Positions 37,678-45,586 of a stretch of 64,000 bases of DNA are shown here, piece after piece. The DNA comes from Cardinium endosymbiont cEper1 of Encarsia pergandiella (lineage in GTDB: Bacteria > Bacteroidota > Bacteroidia > Cytophagales > Amoebophilaceae), in the NCBI RefSeq assembly GCF_000304455.1, contig NC_018605.1:434035-498034 (forward strand). The letters are read 5' to 3'. Every line of letters starts with the position of its first letter. The stretch's first letter is position 1. The notes under the pieces were generated by a model. That model was not told the origin of the DNA, did no database searches, and saw only the letters and a list, made by a program, of their open reading frames with translations. A program made the translations under genes and the position numbers.

Positions 37678-38373
37678 TTAATCCATTGATAAAAAAGCTG
37701 ATAAACGACTAACTTCTTTAATAGCCAAACCACTACCATATGAAGAGTTTGGATATTTTTCTACAATCTCTTGGTAACAACGATAGCTATTTTTATATTG
37801 TCCATCTGCCTCAAAAGCACTAGCTGCTTTAACCAAATAGACAGGCGTATATACACTGTTTGGCCTATAACGAGCAGCCTTTATATAATAGGCAGCCGCT
37901 TGTTTATAGTTTTTTTGTTCACTGTAGGTATCACCAATGACAGACCAAGAACGGGCTTGTAAAATATAATCCTCAAGCTTAAATCTACTTAAAAAAGAGC
38001 GGGCTTTTTCATATTCCTTTTGATGCATGTAGGCAATTCCCGCATAAAAGCAACCTATATTGGCCGTTGTAGTATAAGGGTATTGTGCAATGACTTCTAA
38101 AAACCCTTTATGGCTCCCCTCGCCTTTGAGCGCCTTATCAAAATCACTGGCTTCAAAATGATAGATTGCTTGAAAAATATCATCTTCTACCTTTAGATTT
38201 TTTGTTTTGGTTAAATAAAAAAATCCAAGGAAAGCGGCTATGGCAAGAAAGGTCATGTAAAAGCCAACGACATACCATTTTCGTTTGTTATGCTTTAAAG
38301 ATACTGACTTAGCCTTTGCTTTGTCGTTTTCTGAAGGATTTTTAGGAATACTATTTATGTCTATTATTTTCAT
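37678..38373 (-). CDS. Membrane-anchored TPR protein
   Basis: 231 aa: a charged cytoplasmic N-terminus (about 32 aa), one membrane helix YVVGFYMTFLAIAAFLGFFYL, and a periplasmic domain with TPR pairs such as KEYEKARSFLSRF, KNYKQAAAYYIKAARYRPN and QYKNSYRCYQEIVEKYPNSS. The layout resembles the YfgM-like tetratricopeptide proteins of Bacteroidota, found near the Sec translocon or envelope complexes, but the exact role is unknown. It lies 5 bases after pdhA and 14 before recJ. Confidence 0.75.
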   Translation of the reverse strand: MKIIDINSIPKNPSENDKAKAKSVSLKHNKRKWYVVGFYMTFLAIAAFLGFFYLTKTKNLKVEDDIFQAIYHFEASDFDKALKGEGSHKGFLEVIAQYPYTTTANIGCFYAGIAYMHQKEYEKARSFLSRFKLEDYILQARSWSVIGDTYSEQKNYKQAAAYYIKAARYRPNSVYTPVYLVKAASAFEADGQYKNSYRCYQEIVEKYPNSSYGSGLAIKEVSRLSAFLSMD

Positions 38374-38378
38374 AGCAC

Positions 38379-39413
38379 TTAATACTGAAGAAATGGATAG
38401 TCAATTTGTTTGTAAACGTAATGATACGCAGTTGCTGGATCTGGAAAAGGAGATGTCTCAGCAAAAGCAATTGCTTGTGCAATCTGATCTTTTACCTTGC
38501 GCTCAATCGCTTCCAATACGGTTGCATTTGCCACTTTCTTTTCTAAGATCAATGCTTTAAGCTTAAGAATAGGATCTTGTTCTTTATAGGCTTCTACCTC
38601 TTTTTTGGTACGATATCCAGCGGGATCAGACATAGAGTGGCCTCTATAACGATAGGTTACCAATTCCAGCAAGCTGGGTATACCTTTTCTAGCTTTTATA
38701 GCTGCTTCCTCTACAGCACAGTGTACCGCTTCTACACATAACCCATCTACGCGGGCTGCATCCATACCATAGCTGCTACCCAATCGATAGAGTTCCGTAA
38801 CATTAGAACTTCGTTCTACTGAAGTACCCATTGCATATCCGTTGTTTTCAATTACAAAAATAATCGGTAAACGATAGAGCATCGCCAAGTTAAACGCTTC
38901 ATGAATAGCACCTTGACGTACTGCACCATCGCCCATATAAGTTATACAAAGATAACCTGTTTTTTTATATTGCTCAGCAAACGCAATACCGACTCCTAGC
39001 GGCACTTGTCCACCAACAATACCGTGGCCACCTAAAAAGTGACAGGATTTGTCGAAGATATGCATGGATCCGCCATATCCTTTAGAAACACCAGTAGCTT
39101 TACCATAAAGTTCCGCCATTAGATGGTCTGGACAGCTCCCCAATGCAAGAGGATGGGCATGGTCACGATAAGCCGTAATGTATTTATCTCCTTGGCGTAG
39201 TGCTGTAACAGCACCAGCTATGCAGGCCTCTTGTCCTGTATACAGGTGGCAAAATCCTCGAATTTTTTGCTGCCCATAAAGTTGGGCCGCTTTATCTTCA
39301 AATTTACGAATCAACCACATCATCTTGTACCATTGCTTGTAAAAATGCGAAAGATCTCCTGTACCAATAGGGGATACTGTAGATGATGCTTTATCTATAG
39401 TTGATGGGGCCAT
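38379..39413 (-). CDS. pdhA: Pyruvate dehydrogenase E1 component, alpha subunit
   Basis: Thiamine-diphosphate-dependent decarboxylation of pyruvate in the pyruvate dehydrogenase complex. 344 aa. The TPP motif GDGAVRQGAIHEAFNLAMLY to IENN is clear. Other marks: GQEACIAGAV, YRDHAHPLALG, GKATGVSKGYGGSMHI and the loop YRYRGHSMSDPAGYR. The beta subunit, E2 and E3 genes are not adjacent, so the complex is encoded at several places. It heads a three-gene run with the TPR protein and recJ. Confidence 0.93.
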   Translation of the reverse strand: MAPSTIDKASSTVSPIGTGDLSHFYKQWYKMMWLIRKFEDKAAQLYGQQKIRGFCHLYTGQEACIAGAVTALRQGDKYITAYRDHAHPLALGSCPDHLMAELYGKATGVSKGYGGSMHIFDKSCHFLGGHGIVGGQVPLGVGIAFAEQYKKTGYLCITYMGDGAVRQGAIHEAFNLAMLYRLPIIFVIENNGYAMGTSVERSSNVTELYRLGSSYGMDAARVDGLCVEAVHCAVEEAAIKARKGIPSLLELVTYRYRGHSMSDPAGYRTKKEVEAYKEQDPILKLKALILEKKVANATVLEAIERKVKDQIAQAIAFAETSPFPDPATAYHYVYKQIDYPFLQY

Positions 39414-40195
39414 GGTTATACTGGATTGTAATCAGTTGATATATTTTTGCCCCTTAGCAAACCGCTATTCTTTTACTTTCCTAAAAATTTAGCAGGAGGA
39501 GCAGTATAGTCAAGTAAAGTTACCTAAGTAGTTACAAAAAATCAAAATTATAGTGGCCCGAAAAAATTTCGTAGAAAATAAAAATTTTGTTTCGTATAGT
39601 TTTAGTTGCAGGCTTGACGAGCAAGATAAATATAGATATGTTTTTTCGCTTTGAAATTCTGTAGATTAAGTAAGTATAATAAGCAATATATGAGATGTTT
39701 TTTTAAGCTTTGACTGCAAGGGTTTCCGCTGGTGACCAATTAATCAAATGATTGATTGCATCAAATAAGCTATACTTGCATTTGTGGCAGCTAGCTGAAA
39801 TATTTGATAAACTTAATAAATGCTTGATTTGATTGCCATACAAATACCATTAAAAAGTTTACATACAAACTCTAAAGCATGGATATAAGTTAACTATTTA
39901 ATAAAAATTAATCTGATTTTGTATCCTTATAATTTAAAAGTCTATTGGAAGAGTCTCATTGTAAATAGAGCAGTAGATCGTTATGGTGAACCTTTTAGGA
40001 ACAATCAAACAGAATTTTTTTTAAGTCTTGATATACTGTATTGAATATTTGCTGAATCTATATTGATTTGTAATCGTTTAATGCCATTTGCTTTTAAAAA
40101 ACCTTTTGTTTACCTTTCATCCATAAGGAGTCGGAACAATCAGTTAATGCAGGTTGTACATAGTAATCCCTTAGTATAGGATAAATATATTATAT
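39414..40195. other. 782-base gene-free region with a decayed IS
   Basis: Between pdhA and atpC. It contains the IS5-type remnant at 39703-39957. The rest is AT-rich with no ORF. A stretch TAGTGGCCCGAAAAAA at 39551-39566 resembles, inverted, a segment at 57034-57053. The usual neighbour of atpC, atpD, is not here. Confidence 0.6.
39703..39957 (-). mobile_element. Diverged left half of the same IS5-type element, inverted
   Basis: On the minus strand the left terminal repeat GAGACTCTTCCAATAG (39942-39957) matches the intact copy's GAGACCGTTGCAATAG at 13 of 16. About 118 bases later comes an ATG at 39839 and a frame aligning with the transposase N-terminus (LSLSNISAS against LSLSDVSAS, then LINWS in both), with one frameshift and an early stop at 39703. 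No right end is seen. It is older than the copy at 32856, judging from divergence. Confidence 0.8.
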
Positions 40196-40438
40196 ATGAA
40201 CTTGTCTATCGTAGCCCCTAGTGGCAGCCTTTTCAATGGAGAAGTGAATAGTGTAAAGTTGCCAAGTCCCCTTGGTCCCTTTCAGGTATGCGCGAACCAT
40301 GCTCCCATATTAAGTAGTTTAACAGCAGGGCAAATTACTTATACAGTTGGATCTATTACATCATCGATTTCAGTAAAAAGTGGTTTTACTTCGATAGCTG
40401 ATAACCAAGTTATGGTAGTTTGTAAGCCAGTAAAGTAA
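40196..40438 (+). CDS. atpC: ATP synthase epsilon subunit, short form
   Basis: 80 aa covering only the N-terminal beta-sandwich of the F1 epsilon subunit; the C-terminal helical hairpin is absent, as in many Bacteroidota. Diagnostic start MNLSIVAPSGSLFNGEV, then LPSPLGPFQVCANHAPILSSL and a GFTSIADNQVMVV end. It normally follows atpD; here it stands alone after 780 bases without a gene. A hairpin after the stop probably ends the message. Confidence 0.9.
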   Translation: MNLSIVAPSGSLFNGEVNSVKLPSPLGPFQVCANHAPILSSLTAGQITYTVGSITSSISVKSGFTSIADNQVMVVCKPVK

Positions 40439-40813
40439 AAAAATGGACGATTTAGTCAAATAAAGCTAACAAATAGCCTATATTAAGTATAAATATAGCT
40501 TTTGTACTTCTTTAATCTAATAGAAAATTTTCGACTTTTGGGCTCTTTAATTTTAAAAGAACACCATCTGCTATTGCTTTGGCCTACTATATTACAACTT
40601 TTAAGTAAAGCAAGTAGTCTAAAATAAATTTTTTGGGGTTGAGTAAAAAATTAATCTAAAAATGTAATATATTAAACAGTATCCTCCTGTTTGTTTATCT
40701 GAATAGATAGATAACTAATCAATAATTAGATCAGCAAAGCCAATCTGGCCCATTTTTGTAATCATTACAGGCAATATGCAATAAGCATCATTAATAACTA
40801 AAGGGACTAAAAA
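40439..40813. other. 375-base intergenic region before the injection-system genes
   Basis: Besides the terminator-like hairpin at 40475-40503 it is AT-rich and holds no ORF. The promoter for the injection-system run should lie here, but I see no strong TAnnTTTG box. Confidence 0.45.
40475..40503 (+). terminator. Terminator-like hairpin after atpC
   Basis: AGCCTATATT and AATATAGCT pair over 9 bp with one bulge and a 7-base loop, followed by TTT. It lies 36 bases after the atpC stop. Confidence 0.5.
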
Positions 40814-41374
40814 ATGCTACACCATTGCACTAGTATTATATTATCTGAGGCCAATCAATACATTCAATCTAAAACGAATGTCAAAGGGCCAGCTATATCT
40901 TTGGCAATTTTAGCAAATTCTCAAGTAGAAAGCAAATCCTTAAAAGGTATTATGATGAGATTGGTGGATATTACGTCCGTAGAATTGTGTAGCAATCCTA
41001 CTCAATATGTCCCACAAGGAGATGGTTTTATATTACGAAAAGCACCAGAAGCGTTCAACCTTTATTTTTTATTTTCTATTGATTATAAGGCATCTGAGTT
41101 GCTAAAAAATTTAGAATTACTGGCTTATATAGCTGCATTTTTTCAAAATAAATCCCATTTTGATACCTGTAATACTCCCATTTTACAAGAAATAGGGGTA
41201 GAAAGTTTTTCCGTTGAGTTGGTTAAAATGACTCCATCAGAAAAGACCATGCTTTGGGAAAGTTTGCATGCGCCGTATAGCCCTTCTTTACTATATAAAG
41301 TGGGCCTTATATTTATAGGAGATACTACTATGGGTTTAAAAGTCGTATCCACATTTTCATCACGTGAAACGTAA
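40814..41374 (+). CDS. Contractile injection system cap protein, Afp16/Pvc16-like (DUF4255)
   Basis: 186 aa. The middle FNLYFLFSIDYKASELLKNLELLAYIAAFFQ..., the later VESFSVELVKMTPSE and LWESLHAPYSPSLLYKVGLIFI fit the DUF4255 pattern of Afp16/Pvc16 proteins, which cap the end of the sheath and tube in extracellular contractile injection systems. It is the first gene of an eight-gene run that contains sheath, tube, a DUF5908-like protein and the Afp7-like hub. The family call is by eye. The gene starts 11 bases after an in-frame-independent AAAGGGAC stretch; no good Shine-Dalgarno is seen. Confidence 0.65.
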   Translation: MLHHCTSIILSEANQYIQSKTNVKGPAISLAILANSQVESKSLKGIMMRLVDITSVELCSNPTQYVPQGDGFILRKAPEAFNLYFLFSIDYKASELLKNLELLAYIAAFFQNKSHFDTCNTPILQEIGVESFSVELVKMTPSEKTMLWESLHAPYSPSLLYKVGLIFIGDTTMGLKVVSTFSSRET

Positions 41375-41379
41375 TAGTT

Positions 41380-42243
41380 ATGGCCTTTGCAACAAAATTA
41401 TTTCGAATCGCTATTTCAAATAATTATTATAAATCTAATAATGTCCAAAATGATTTTGATATTGAACCAACTTTTTCGACTGCTTCTTGGATGGTACAAC
41501 GTAGAGTGCGCATGTTACGTCACTCGGATGGCATGGAGCTTATATGGCTTTCACAGGATTATGACCATCCGTTGGAATTGTTTAAAAAAAAGGCAGAGGG
41601 CATCATTCTTTCTTTTATGATGATCTTAAAAAATAACCAAGCATTGAATCTTTCACAATTAGACGCAGGTTATCCAACAGGGGAAGTCTATTATTTATCT
41701 AATCGGTATGGTAATAGTGATTTGCTACATAACAAACCCTTTATGAGTAGATCAGACTTGGTAAAGATTCGGGAAGTAAAACATTATCCTACACAACCAG
41801 GTTGTAATGTCTTTGCGATGATTGATATAGATCTTACCCATTGGGTCCATCTGTTATCCAAACAAAAAGACCCTCTTTTTACAAAAACAATTGTCTATAA
41901 AATTAAAATTCAAAATCGTTCCACTTTTTGGCGATACTATGTAGTAGATACTAAAAAACGACTCAATGGATTGCTAACCATTCTATCTAAAGAAGATGGC
42001 TCTTACTTTACTGCTGTAAAGGCTTCCACTGAATTCCCTAATACCTATTGTGCAGAATCTACAATGGCCATGGAGCTTTGTGATCAATACGATCGTTCTT
42101 TCTCACTTTGTAAGCTTGATAAAAGCACTGAGGAACATACAACAATAGTATTAGAAAAATTGCCTTACCCTACCTATGATTCGCTCAAGAAAGATAAGAC
42201 CAATAAAAAAAAACTCTATAGTGATATAGTTGTATATGTTTAA
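41380..42243 (+). CDS. Unknown injection-system gene between cap and sheath
   Basis: Not recognised. 287 aa, no signal peptide or membrane helix. It is rich in aromatic and basic residues; segments such as WMVQRRVRMLRHSDGMELIWLSQDYDH and IVYKIKIQNRSTFWRYYVVDTKKRLNG look like beta-rich strands. Only 5 bases separate it from the cap gene and 40 from the sheath gene, so it belongs to the same unit. In classical Afp clusters I recall no equivalent gene here. It may be a lineage-specific structural or terminal part, possibly a baseplate or tail-terminator protein. Confidence 0.6.
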   Translation: MAFATKLFRIAISNNYYKSNNVQNDFDIEPTFSTASWMVQRRVRMLRHSDGMELIWLSQDYDHPLELFKKKAEGIILSFMMILKNNQALNLSQLDAGYPTGEVYYLSNRYGNSDLLHNKPFMSRSDLVKIREVKHYPTQPGCNVFAMIDIDLTHWVHLLSKQKDPLFTKTIVYKIKIQNRSTFWRYYVVDTKKRLNGLLTILSKEDGSYFTAVKASTEFPNTYCAESTMAMELCDQYDRSFSLCKLDKSTEEHTTIVLEKLPYPTYDSLKKDKTNKKKLYSDIVVYV

Positions 42244-42283
42244 TTTAACTTTTATATAATTAATTAAAAATCAAATAAATAAA

Positions 42284-43771
42284 ATGGCTGAAAATTTAAA
42301 AACTCCCGGCGTGTACATCGTCGAGAAGGATACGGGTGCCAACGCTGTGGTTCAAGTATCAACTGCAGTTCCTGCTTTTGTAGGTTTTACTGAAAGAGCT
42401 GAAATTAATGGAAAATCCTTTCATATGAAACCGGTTCAGATCTCTTCACTTTCTGAATATGAGTTGTTTTTTGGAGGGCCAGCTGTTCCTGTTTATACCA
42501 TTAAAGAGGTTACCAGTGGAGATAAAGATTTGGTAATGAATGGGAAATATTATGCAATCGAACAGAGTCAAAACTCTACATTTTACCTTTATAATAGTTT
42601 AAAACTATTTTTTGACAATGGTGGAGCAGACTGTTTCATTGTATCTGTCGGTCAATATGGCGATCCAAATGTCCAGCTAACCATTACACCGGATTTATTT
42701 AAACAAGGTATAGATACGTTAGCTGGAGAAGAGGTACCAACTATGTTGTTAATGCCGGATTCACTTTTATTAGATGAAGAGGATGCCTCTTACTATGCGG
42801 TGCAGACCTATGCACTGGCCCATTGTGGGAAGTATCTGAATAAAGTCGCATTATTTGATATATGGGGCGGTAACCATGAATTATCTATCGAAGATAAAAA
42901 CAAATATGTAAATAGATTTCGTGAATACATTGGGTTAGATAATTTGAGTTATGGAGCTGCCTATTATCCATGGGTTAGAACAAACATTATCCCATTGAAT
43001 AGTATTGATTACAAAAATTTTGATCTAGACTCGCTAAAGAATGTGTTGCAATCAGAGCATCAAACCATGCTTTCTAATTTAGTCAGTGCTACGACAGAAA
43101 AAGAAAAAATTTACTGGGATGCTGGACTAAAGAATAGTAGTAAAGAGTACAAATTACTTCGTAAAACCATTGCAGATCGCTTAAATATTCTTCCAGCAGC
43201 TCCGGCTATGGCAGGCCTTTACACTAGAACAGATAAGGCAAGGGGTGTATGGATTGCGCCAGCCAATCAAAACTTAAATGCTGTGCTTGAACCAATGGTT
43301 AAAATTACCCATGAAGAGCAAGAAGCACTTAACGTAGATAGCATTAGTGGTAAATCCATTAACGCCATCCGTACTTTTAAAGGAGCGGGTGCTGCTGTAG
43401 TTTGGGGTGCAAGAACCTTGGCTGGCAACAGTCCAGAATGGAGATATATTAATGTGAGAAGGTTGTTTATCCTTATTGAGCAATCTATTAAAAATGCTGC
43501 ATTTTCTGTTGTTTTTAGGCCAAATGTACCCGTTACCTGGGCCGTTGTACAGGGTATGATTTCTAACTTTTTGACCAATCTTTGGAGACAAGGTGCTTTA
43601 GTGGGTGGAAGTCCTGCAGAGGCATTTACAGTCCTTTGTGGATTAGGTGAGACCATGTCGCAAGATGACGTTAATGAAGGCATCATGCGTATTTCGGTAA
43701 AAGTATCAGCTCCTAGACCAGCTGAGTTTATTGTGATTACCTTTGAGCAAAAAATGGGTGCAGACGGTTAG
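42284..43771 (+). CDS. Contractile injection system sheath protein
   Basis: Outer sheath that contracts to push the tube through a target membrane, related to phage tail sheath and Afp2-4/Pvc2-4. 495 aa. It starts MAENLKTPGVYIVEKDTGAN, the usual sheath N-terminus (TPGVYI-E). Later come VPTMLLMPDSLL, GVWIAPANQNL and the conserved C-terminal part YINVRRLFILIEQSI and VKVSAPRPAEFIVITFEQ. Only one sheath gene is present against three in Afp. A GC-rich hairpin directly follows and may tune its expression. Confidence 0.93.
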   Translation: MAENLKTPGVYIVEKDTGANAVVQVSTAVPAFVGFTERAEINGKSFHMKPVQISSLSEYELFFGGPAVPVYTIKEVTSGDKDLVMNGKYYAIEQSQNSTFYLYNSLKLFFDNGGADCFIVSVGQYGDPNVQLTITPDLFKQGIDTLAGEEVPTMLLMPDSLLLDEEDASYYAVQTYALAHCGKYLNKVALFDIWGGNHELSIEDKNKYVNRFREYIGLDNLSYGAAYYPWVRTNIIPLNSIDYKNFDLDSLKNVLQSEHQTMLSNLVSATTEKEKIYWDAGLKNSSKEYKLLRKTIADRLNILPAAPAMAGLYTRTDKARGVWIAPANQNLNAVLEPMVKITHEEQEALNVDSISGKSINAIRTFKGAGAAVVWGARTLAGNSPEWRYINVRRLFILIEQSIKNAAFSVVFRPNVPVTWAVVQGMISNFLTNLWRQGALVGGSPAEAFTVLCGLGETMSQDDVNEGIMRISVKVSAPRPAEFIVITFEQKMGADG

Positions 43772-43791
43772 CCATCCATGTATACGTGTAT

Positions 43792-43820
43792 AGGGGGGTA
43801 AACTAGTTTTTTTGCCCCCT
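43792..43820 (+). terminator. Hairpin directly after the sheath gene
   Basis: AGGGGGG-TAAA and TTTTTTTGCCCCCT pair, with five or six G-C pairs and a 4-base CTAG loop region, starting 20 bases after the stop. It could act as partial terminator or 3' stabiliser, so that sheath mRNA exceeds that of downstream genes. Confidence 0.45.
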
Positions 43821-43872
43821 GTATTAAGACGATTACTTATAATTCTAAAAAATATTTAAAACTGAAATAACC

Positions 43873-44337
43873 ATGGCTGATAATTTGTTAATACCTGCTA
43901 TAGTCCATTTTAATTTAGGTTCTTCAAAGGTTAGTATAACCGATTACCATATAGCAGTTGCTTTAGAGAATGGAGCACAATATGTTAGATCCATCAATGG
44001 ACAAGCTAAGGCAGTCTATGCGATACACAAAGGAGGCGAAATCAAGCAAACAGCTGATGTAAAAGTTTCTATACTGAAAACACCAGATAAAAAATTTGAT
44101 GATGATATTAAAAAAATAGAAAAAAACTTAAATGCGACTAAAGAAAATAACCCTGACAAGTATGTAGAAAATATGCTCTTTAGCATTGCAACCAATGATG
44201 ATAAACCATTTACCCATATGCAATTTCAGGGTTATGTGAGTGACATGAGTAGTGAAGTAGATCCTGAAACTGGATTACAAGAAATAACTGCAGAACTTTC
44301 TATTTATGATCCAGTTAGTTTTGTTATTAAGCAATAA
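43873..44337 (+). CDS. Unknown injection-system protein, first of two after the sheath
   Basis: Not recognised. 154 aa, soluble. N-terminal part with DYHIAVALENGAQYV; a highly charged helical insert at about 70-95 (KKFDDDIKKIEKNLNATKE); then a beta-like end with HMQFQGYVSDMSSEVDPETGLQ. Its size is that of tube or gp25-like proteins, but no signature is visible. The position between sheath and tube suggests a structural role, such as a tube variant or a baseplate piece. Confidence 0.6.
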   Translation: MADNLLIPAIVHFNLGSSKVSITDYHIAVALENGAQYVRSINGQAKAVYAIHKGGEIKQTADVKVSILKTPDKKFDDDIKKIEKNLNATKENNPDKYVENMLFSIATNDDKPFTHMQFQGYVSDMSSEVDPETGLQEITAELSIYDPVSFVIKQ

Positions 44338-44411
44338 CTTGCTGCATCCATTATTGAATTTTACAGATATTAAGTAGGTTAACTAGAAAAAAATAGAAAT
44401 AGCAAGATATT

Positions 44412-44867
44412 ATGCAAAGAGTAACTATTGATTATAAACACTTTAATAAAGCAGGTTTTGATACTAAAACCTGTAGTGTTTCTGCGGTTGGTATGCCTAA
44501 TCAAAGAACATCTACTAGAGCTACCATATATGATACAGCAACCCGTGCACCTCTTTTTCAGAATCAACACAGTGCACAAGAAGTAGTAACTTTTACCGTA
44601 GAATTTTTACCCTTTATAACGGGCAAACAGTTGTTGACAAAAGCATATGGTTTGGTGCAAGAGGTGCTTGTAGATAAATATAATGCAGAACCATTTACGC
44701 TTTGTGTACATAAAAAAGATGGTTCAATAGATACAAAAACAACTGTAAATGATGTTATTGTACAAAAAGCAGAGTTGTTTTTAAATAGGAAAAACGAAGC
44801 TACAGGTGAAATGGGTTATATCCGTATACGCTTTACTTTACAAGGCTTGCAGCTAAATACAAAGTAA
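44412..44867 (+). CDS. Unknown injection-system protein, second after the sheath
   Basis: Not recognised. 151 aa, soluble, with a Thr-rich N-terminus (TCSVSAVGMPNQRTSTRATIYD) and a C-terminal section KAELFLNRKNEATGEMGYIRIRF that looks like beta strands. It could be a second tube-like ring protein, since its length equals that of the next gene (149 aa), but there is no clear sequence match between them. Gap to the tube gene: 32 bases. Confidence 0.6.
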   Translation: MQRVTIDYKHFNKAGFDTKTCSVSAVGMPNQRTSTRATIYDTATRAPLFQNQHSAQEVVTFTVEFLPFITGKQLLTKAYGLVQEVLVDKYNAEPFTLCVHKKDGSIDTKTTVNDVIVQKAELFLNRKNEATGEMGYIRIRFTLQGLQLNTK

Positions 44868-44899
44868 CCGTATGATGTTCTAACATTATTCTGATCTTT

Positions 44900-45349
44900 A
44901 TGGCTGATTTTAATTTAGTCCATTCACATTCTTTTCAGGTAGAAGTATTGGGTGTAACAGATGGTAGTTCCCCGGAATATTTCTATAGGGTTGAAGGATT
45001 AAATAATTTTTTAAATATGGAGGCCTATTTACCTGGCGGTGCCAATAGGCCTTATTATAGATCCAGTGCATGTGAAACGACTGATTTAATCTTGACTAGG
45101 CCCTTAGTAGAAGGAAAAACCAAAATGACGCTTTGGTGTGAGAACGCAATTGATAAAGGTCTTTTTACACTTACCCAGGCCCATATTTTGATCCTTAACA
45201 AGGAAGCTAAAATTCTAGCACAGTGGAAGTTAGAAGATGTCTATCCAAAAGGGATAGCTATTACGCCATTTCAGTTAAATGTGCAAGAGAATACTGGAAT
45301 AGGAGAAACCATTACGATTGGGTATTCTAGGCTGGTACGGACCAAGTAA
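44900..45349 (+). CDS. Contractile injection system inner tube protein (gp19/Afp1/5-like)
   Basis: Forms the inner tube inside the sheath. 149 aa. The N-terminal HSFQVEVLGVTDG and the RVEGLNNFLNMEAYLPGG segment match the F-x-V-E-I...V-x-G-L...E-x-x-Y-x-x-G-G pattern of T4 gp19-type tube proteins. The LILTRPLVEGKTKM segment and the end ENTGIGETITIGYSRLVR (E-x-I-x-x-x-Y-x-x-L) complete it. Only one clear tube gene is present, against two in Afp (afp1 and afp5). Confidence 0.8.
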   Translation: MADFNLVHSHSFQVEVLGVTDGSSPEYFYRVEGLNNFLNMEAYLPGGANRPYYRSSACETTDLILTRPLVEGKTKMTLWCENAIDKGLFTLTQAHILILNKEAKILAQWKLEDVYPKGIAITPFQLNVQENTGIGETITIGYSRLVRTK

Positions 45350-45394
45350 TAACCATCATGCTTAGTCTCGTGTATAAAATTGATTGTATTGATT

Positions 45395-45568
45395 ATGCCT
45401 GTTAAAATTAATGAACTAGTGATCCAGGTTAAGGTTTATGAAACCAATAAACAAGTAGACCATACTAAAAGTATGCCAGCTGGTTTTTTATTGCATACTA
45501 CGGAGCAGCAAAAATTAGCATTGGAGAGGGACGTTTTAAACCTATTAGAAGATCGAGCCACAAGGTAA
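45395..45568 (+). CDS. Small DUF5908-like protein, Afp6/Pvc6 position
   Basis: 57 aa from the ATG at 45395, which gives the typical start MPVKINELVIQVKV; an in-frame ATG at 45380 adds five residues. This start pattern (MPI-x-I-x-E-L-V-I) is that of DUF5908 proteins encoded between tube and hub genes of Afp-like systems. The rest is a short polar helix ending ALERDVLNLLED. The exact function in the family is poorly known. Confidence 0.6.
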   Translation: MPVKINELVIQVKVYETNKQVDHTKSMPAGFLLHTTEQQKLALERDVLNLLEDRATR

Positions 45569-45586
45569 GATGATCCATTTGTAGTT

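Noticed and set aside
39958-40020. Segment reading VNRAVDRYGEPF, like an IS6-type transposase
   Set aside because: Only 12 residues match, followed soon by a stop, and it lies right outside the IS5-type end. Too short to call.
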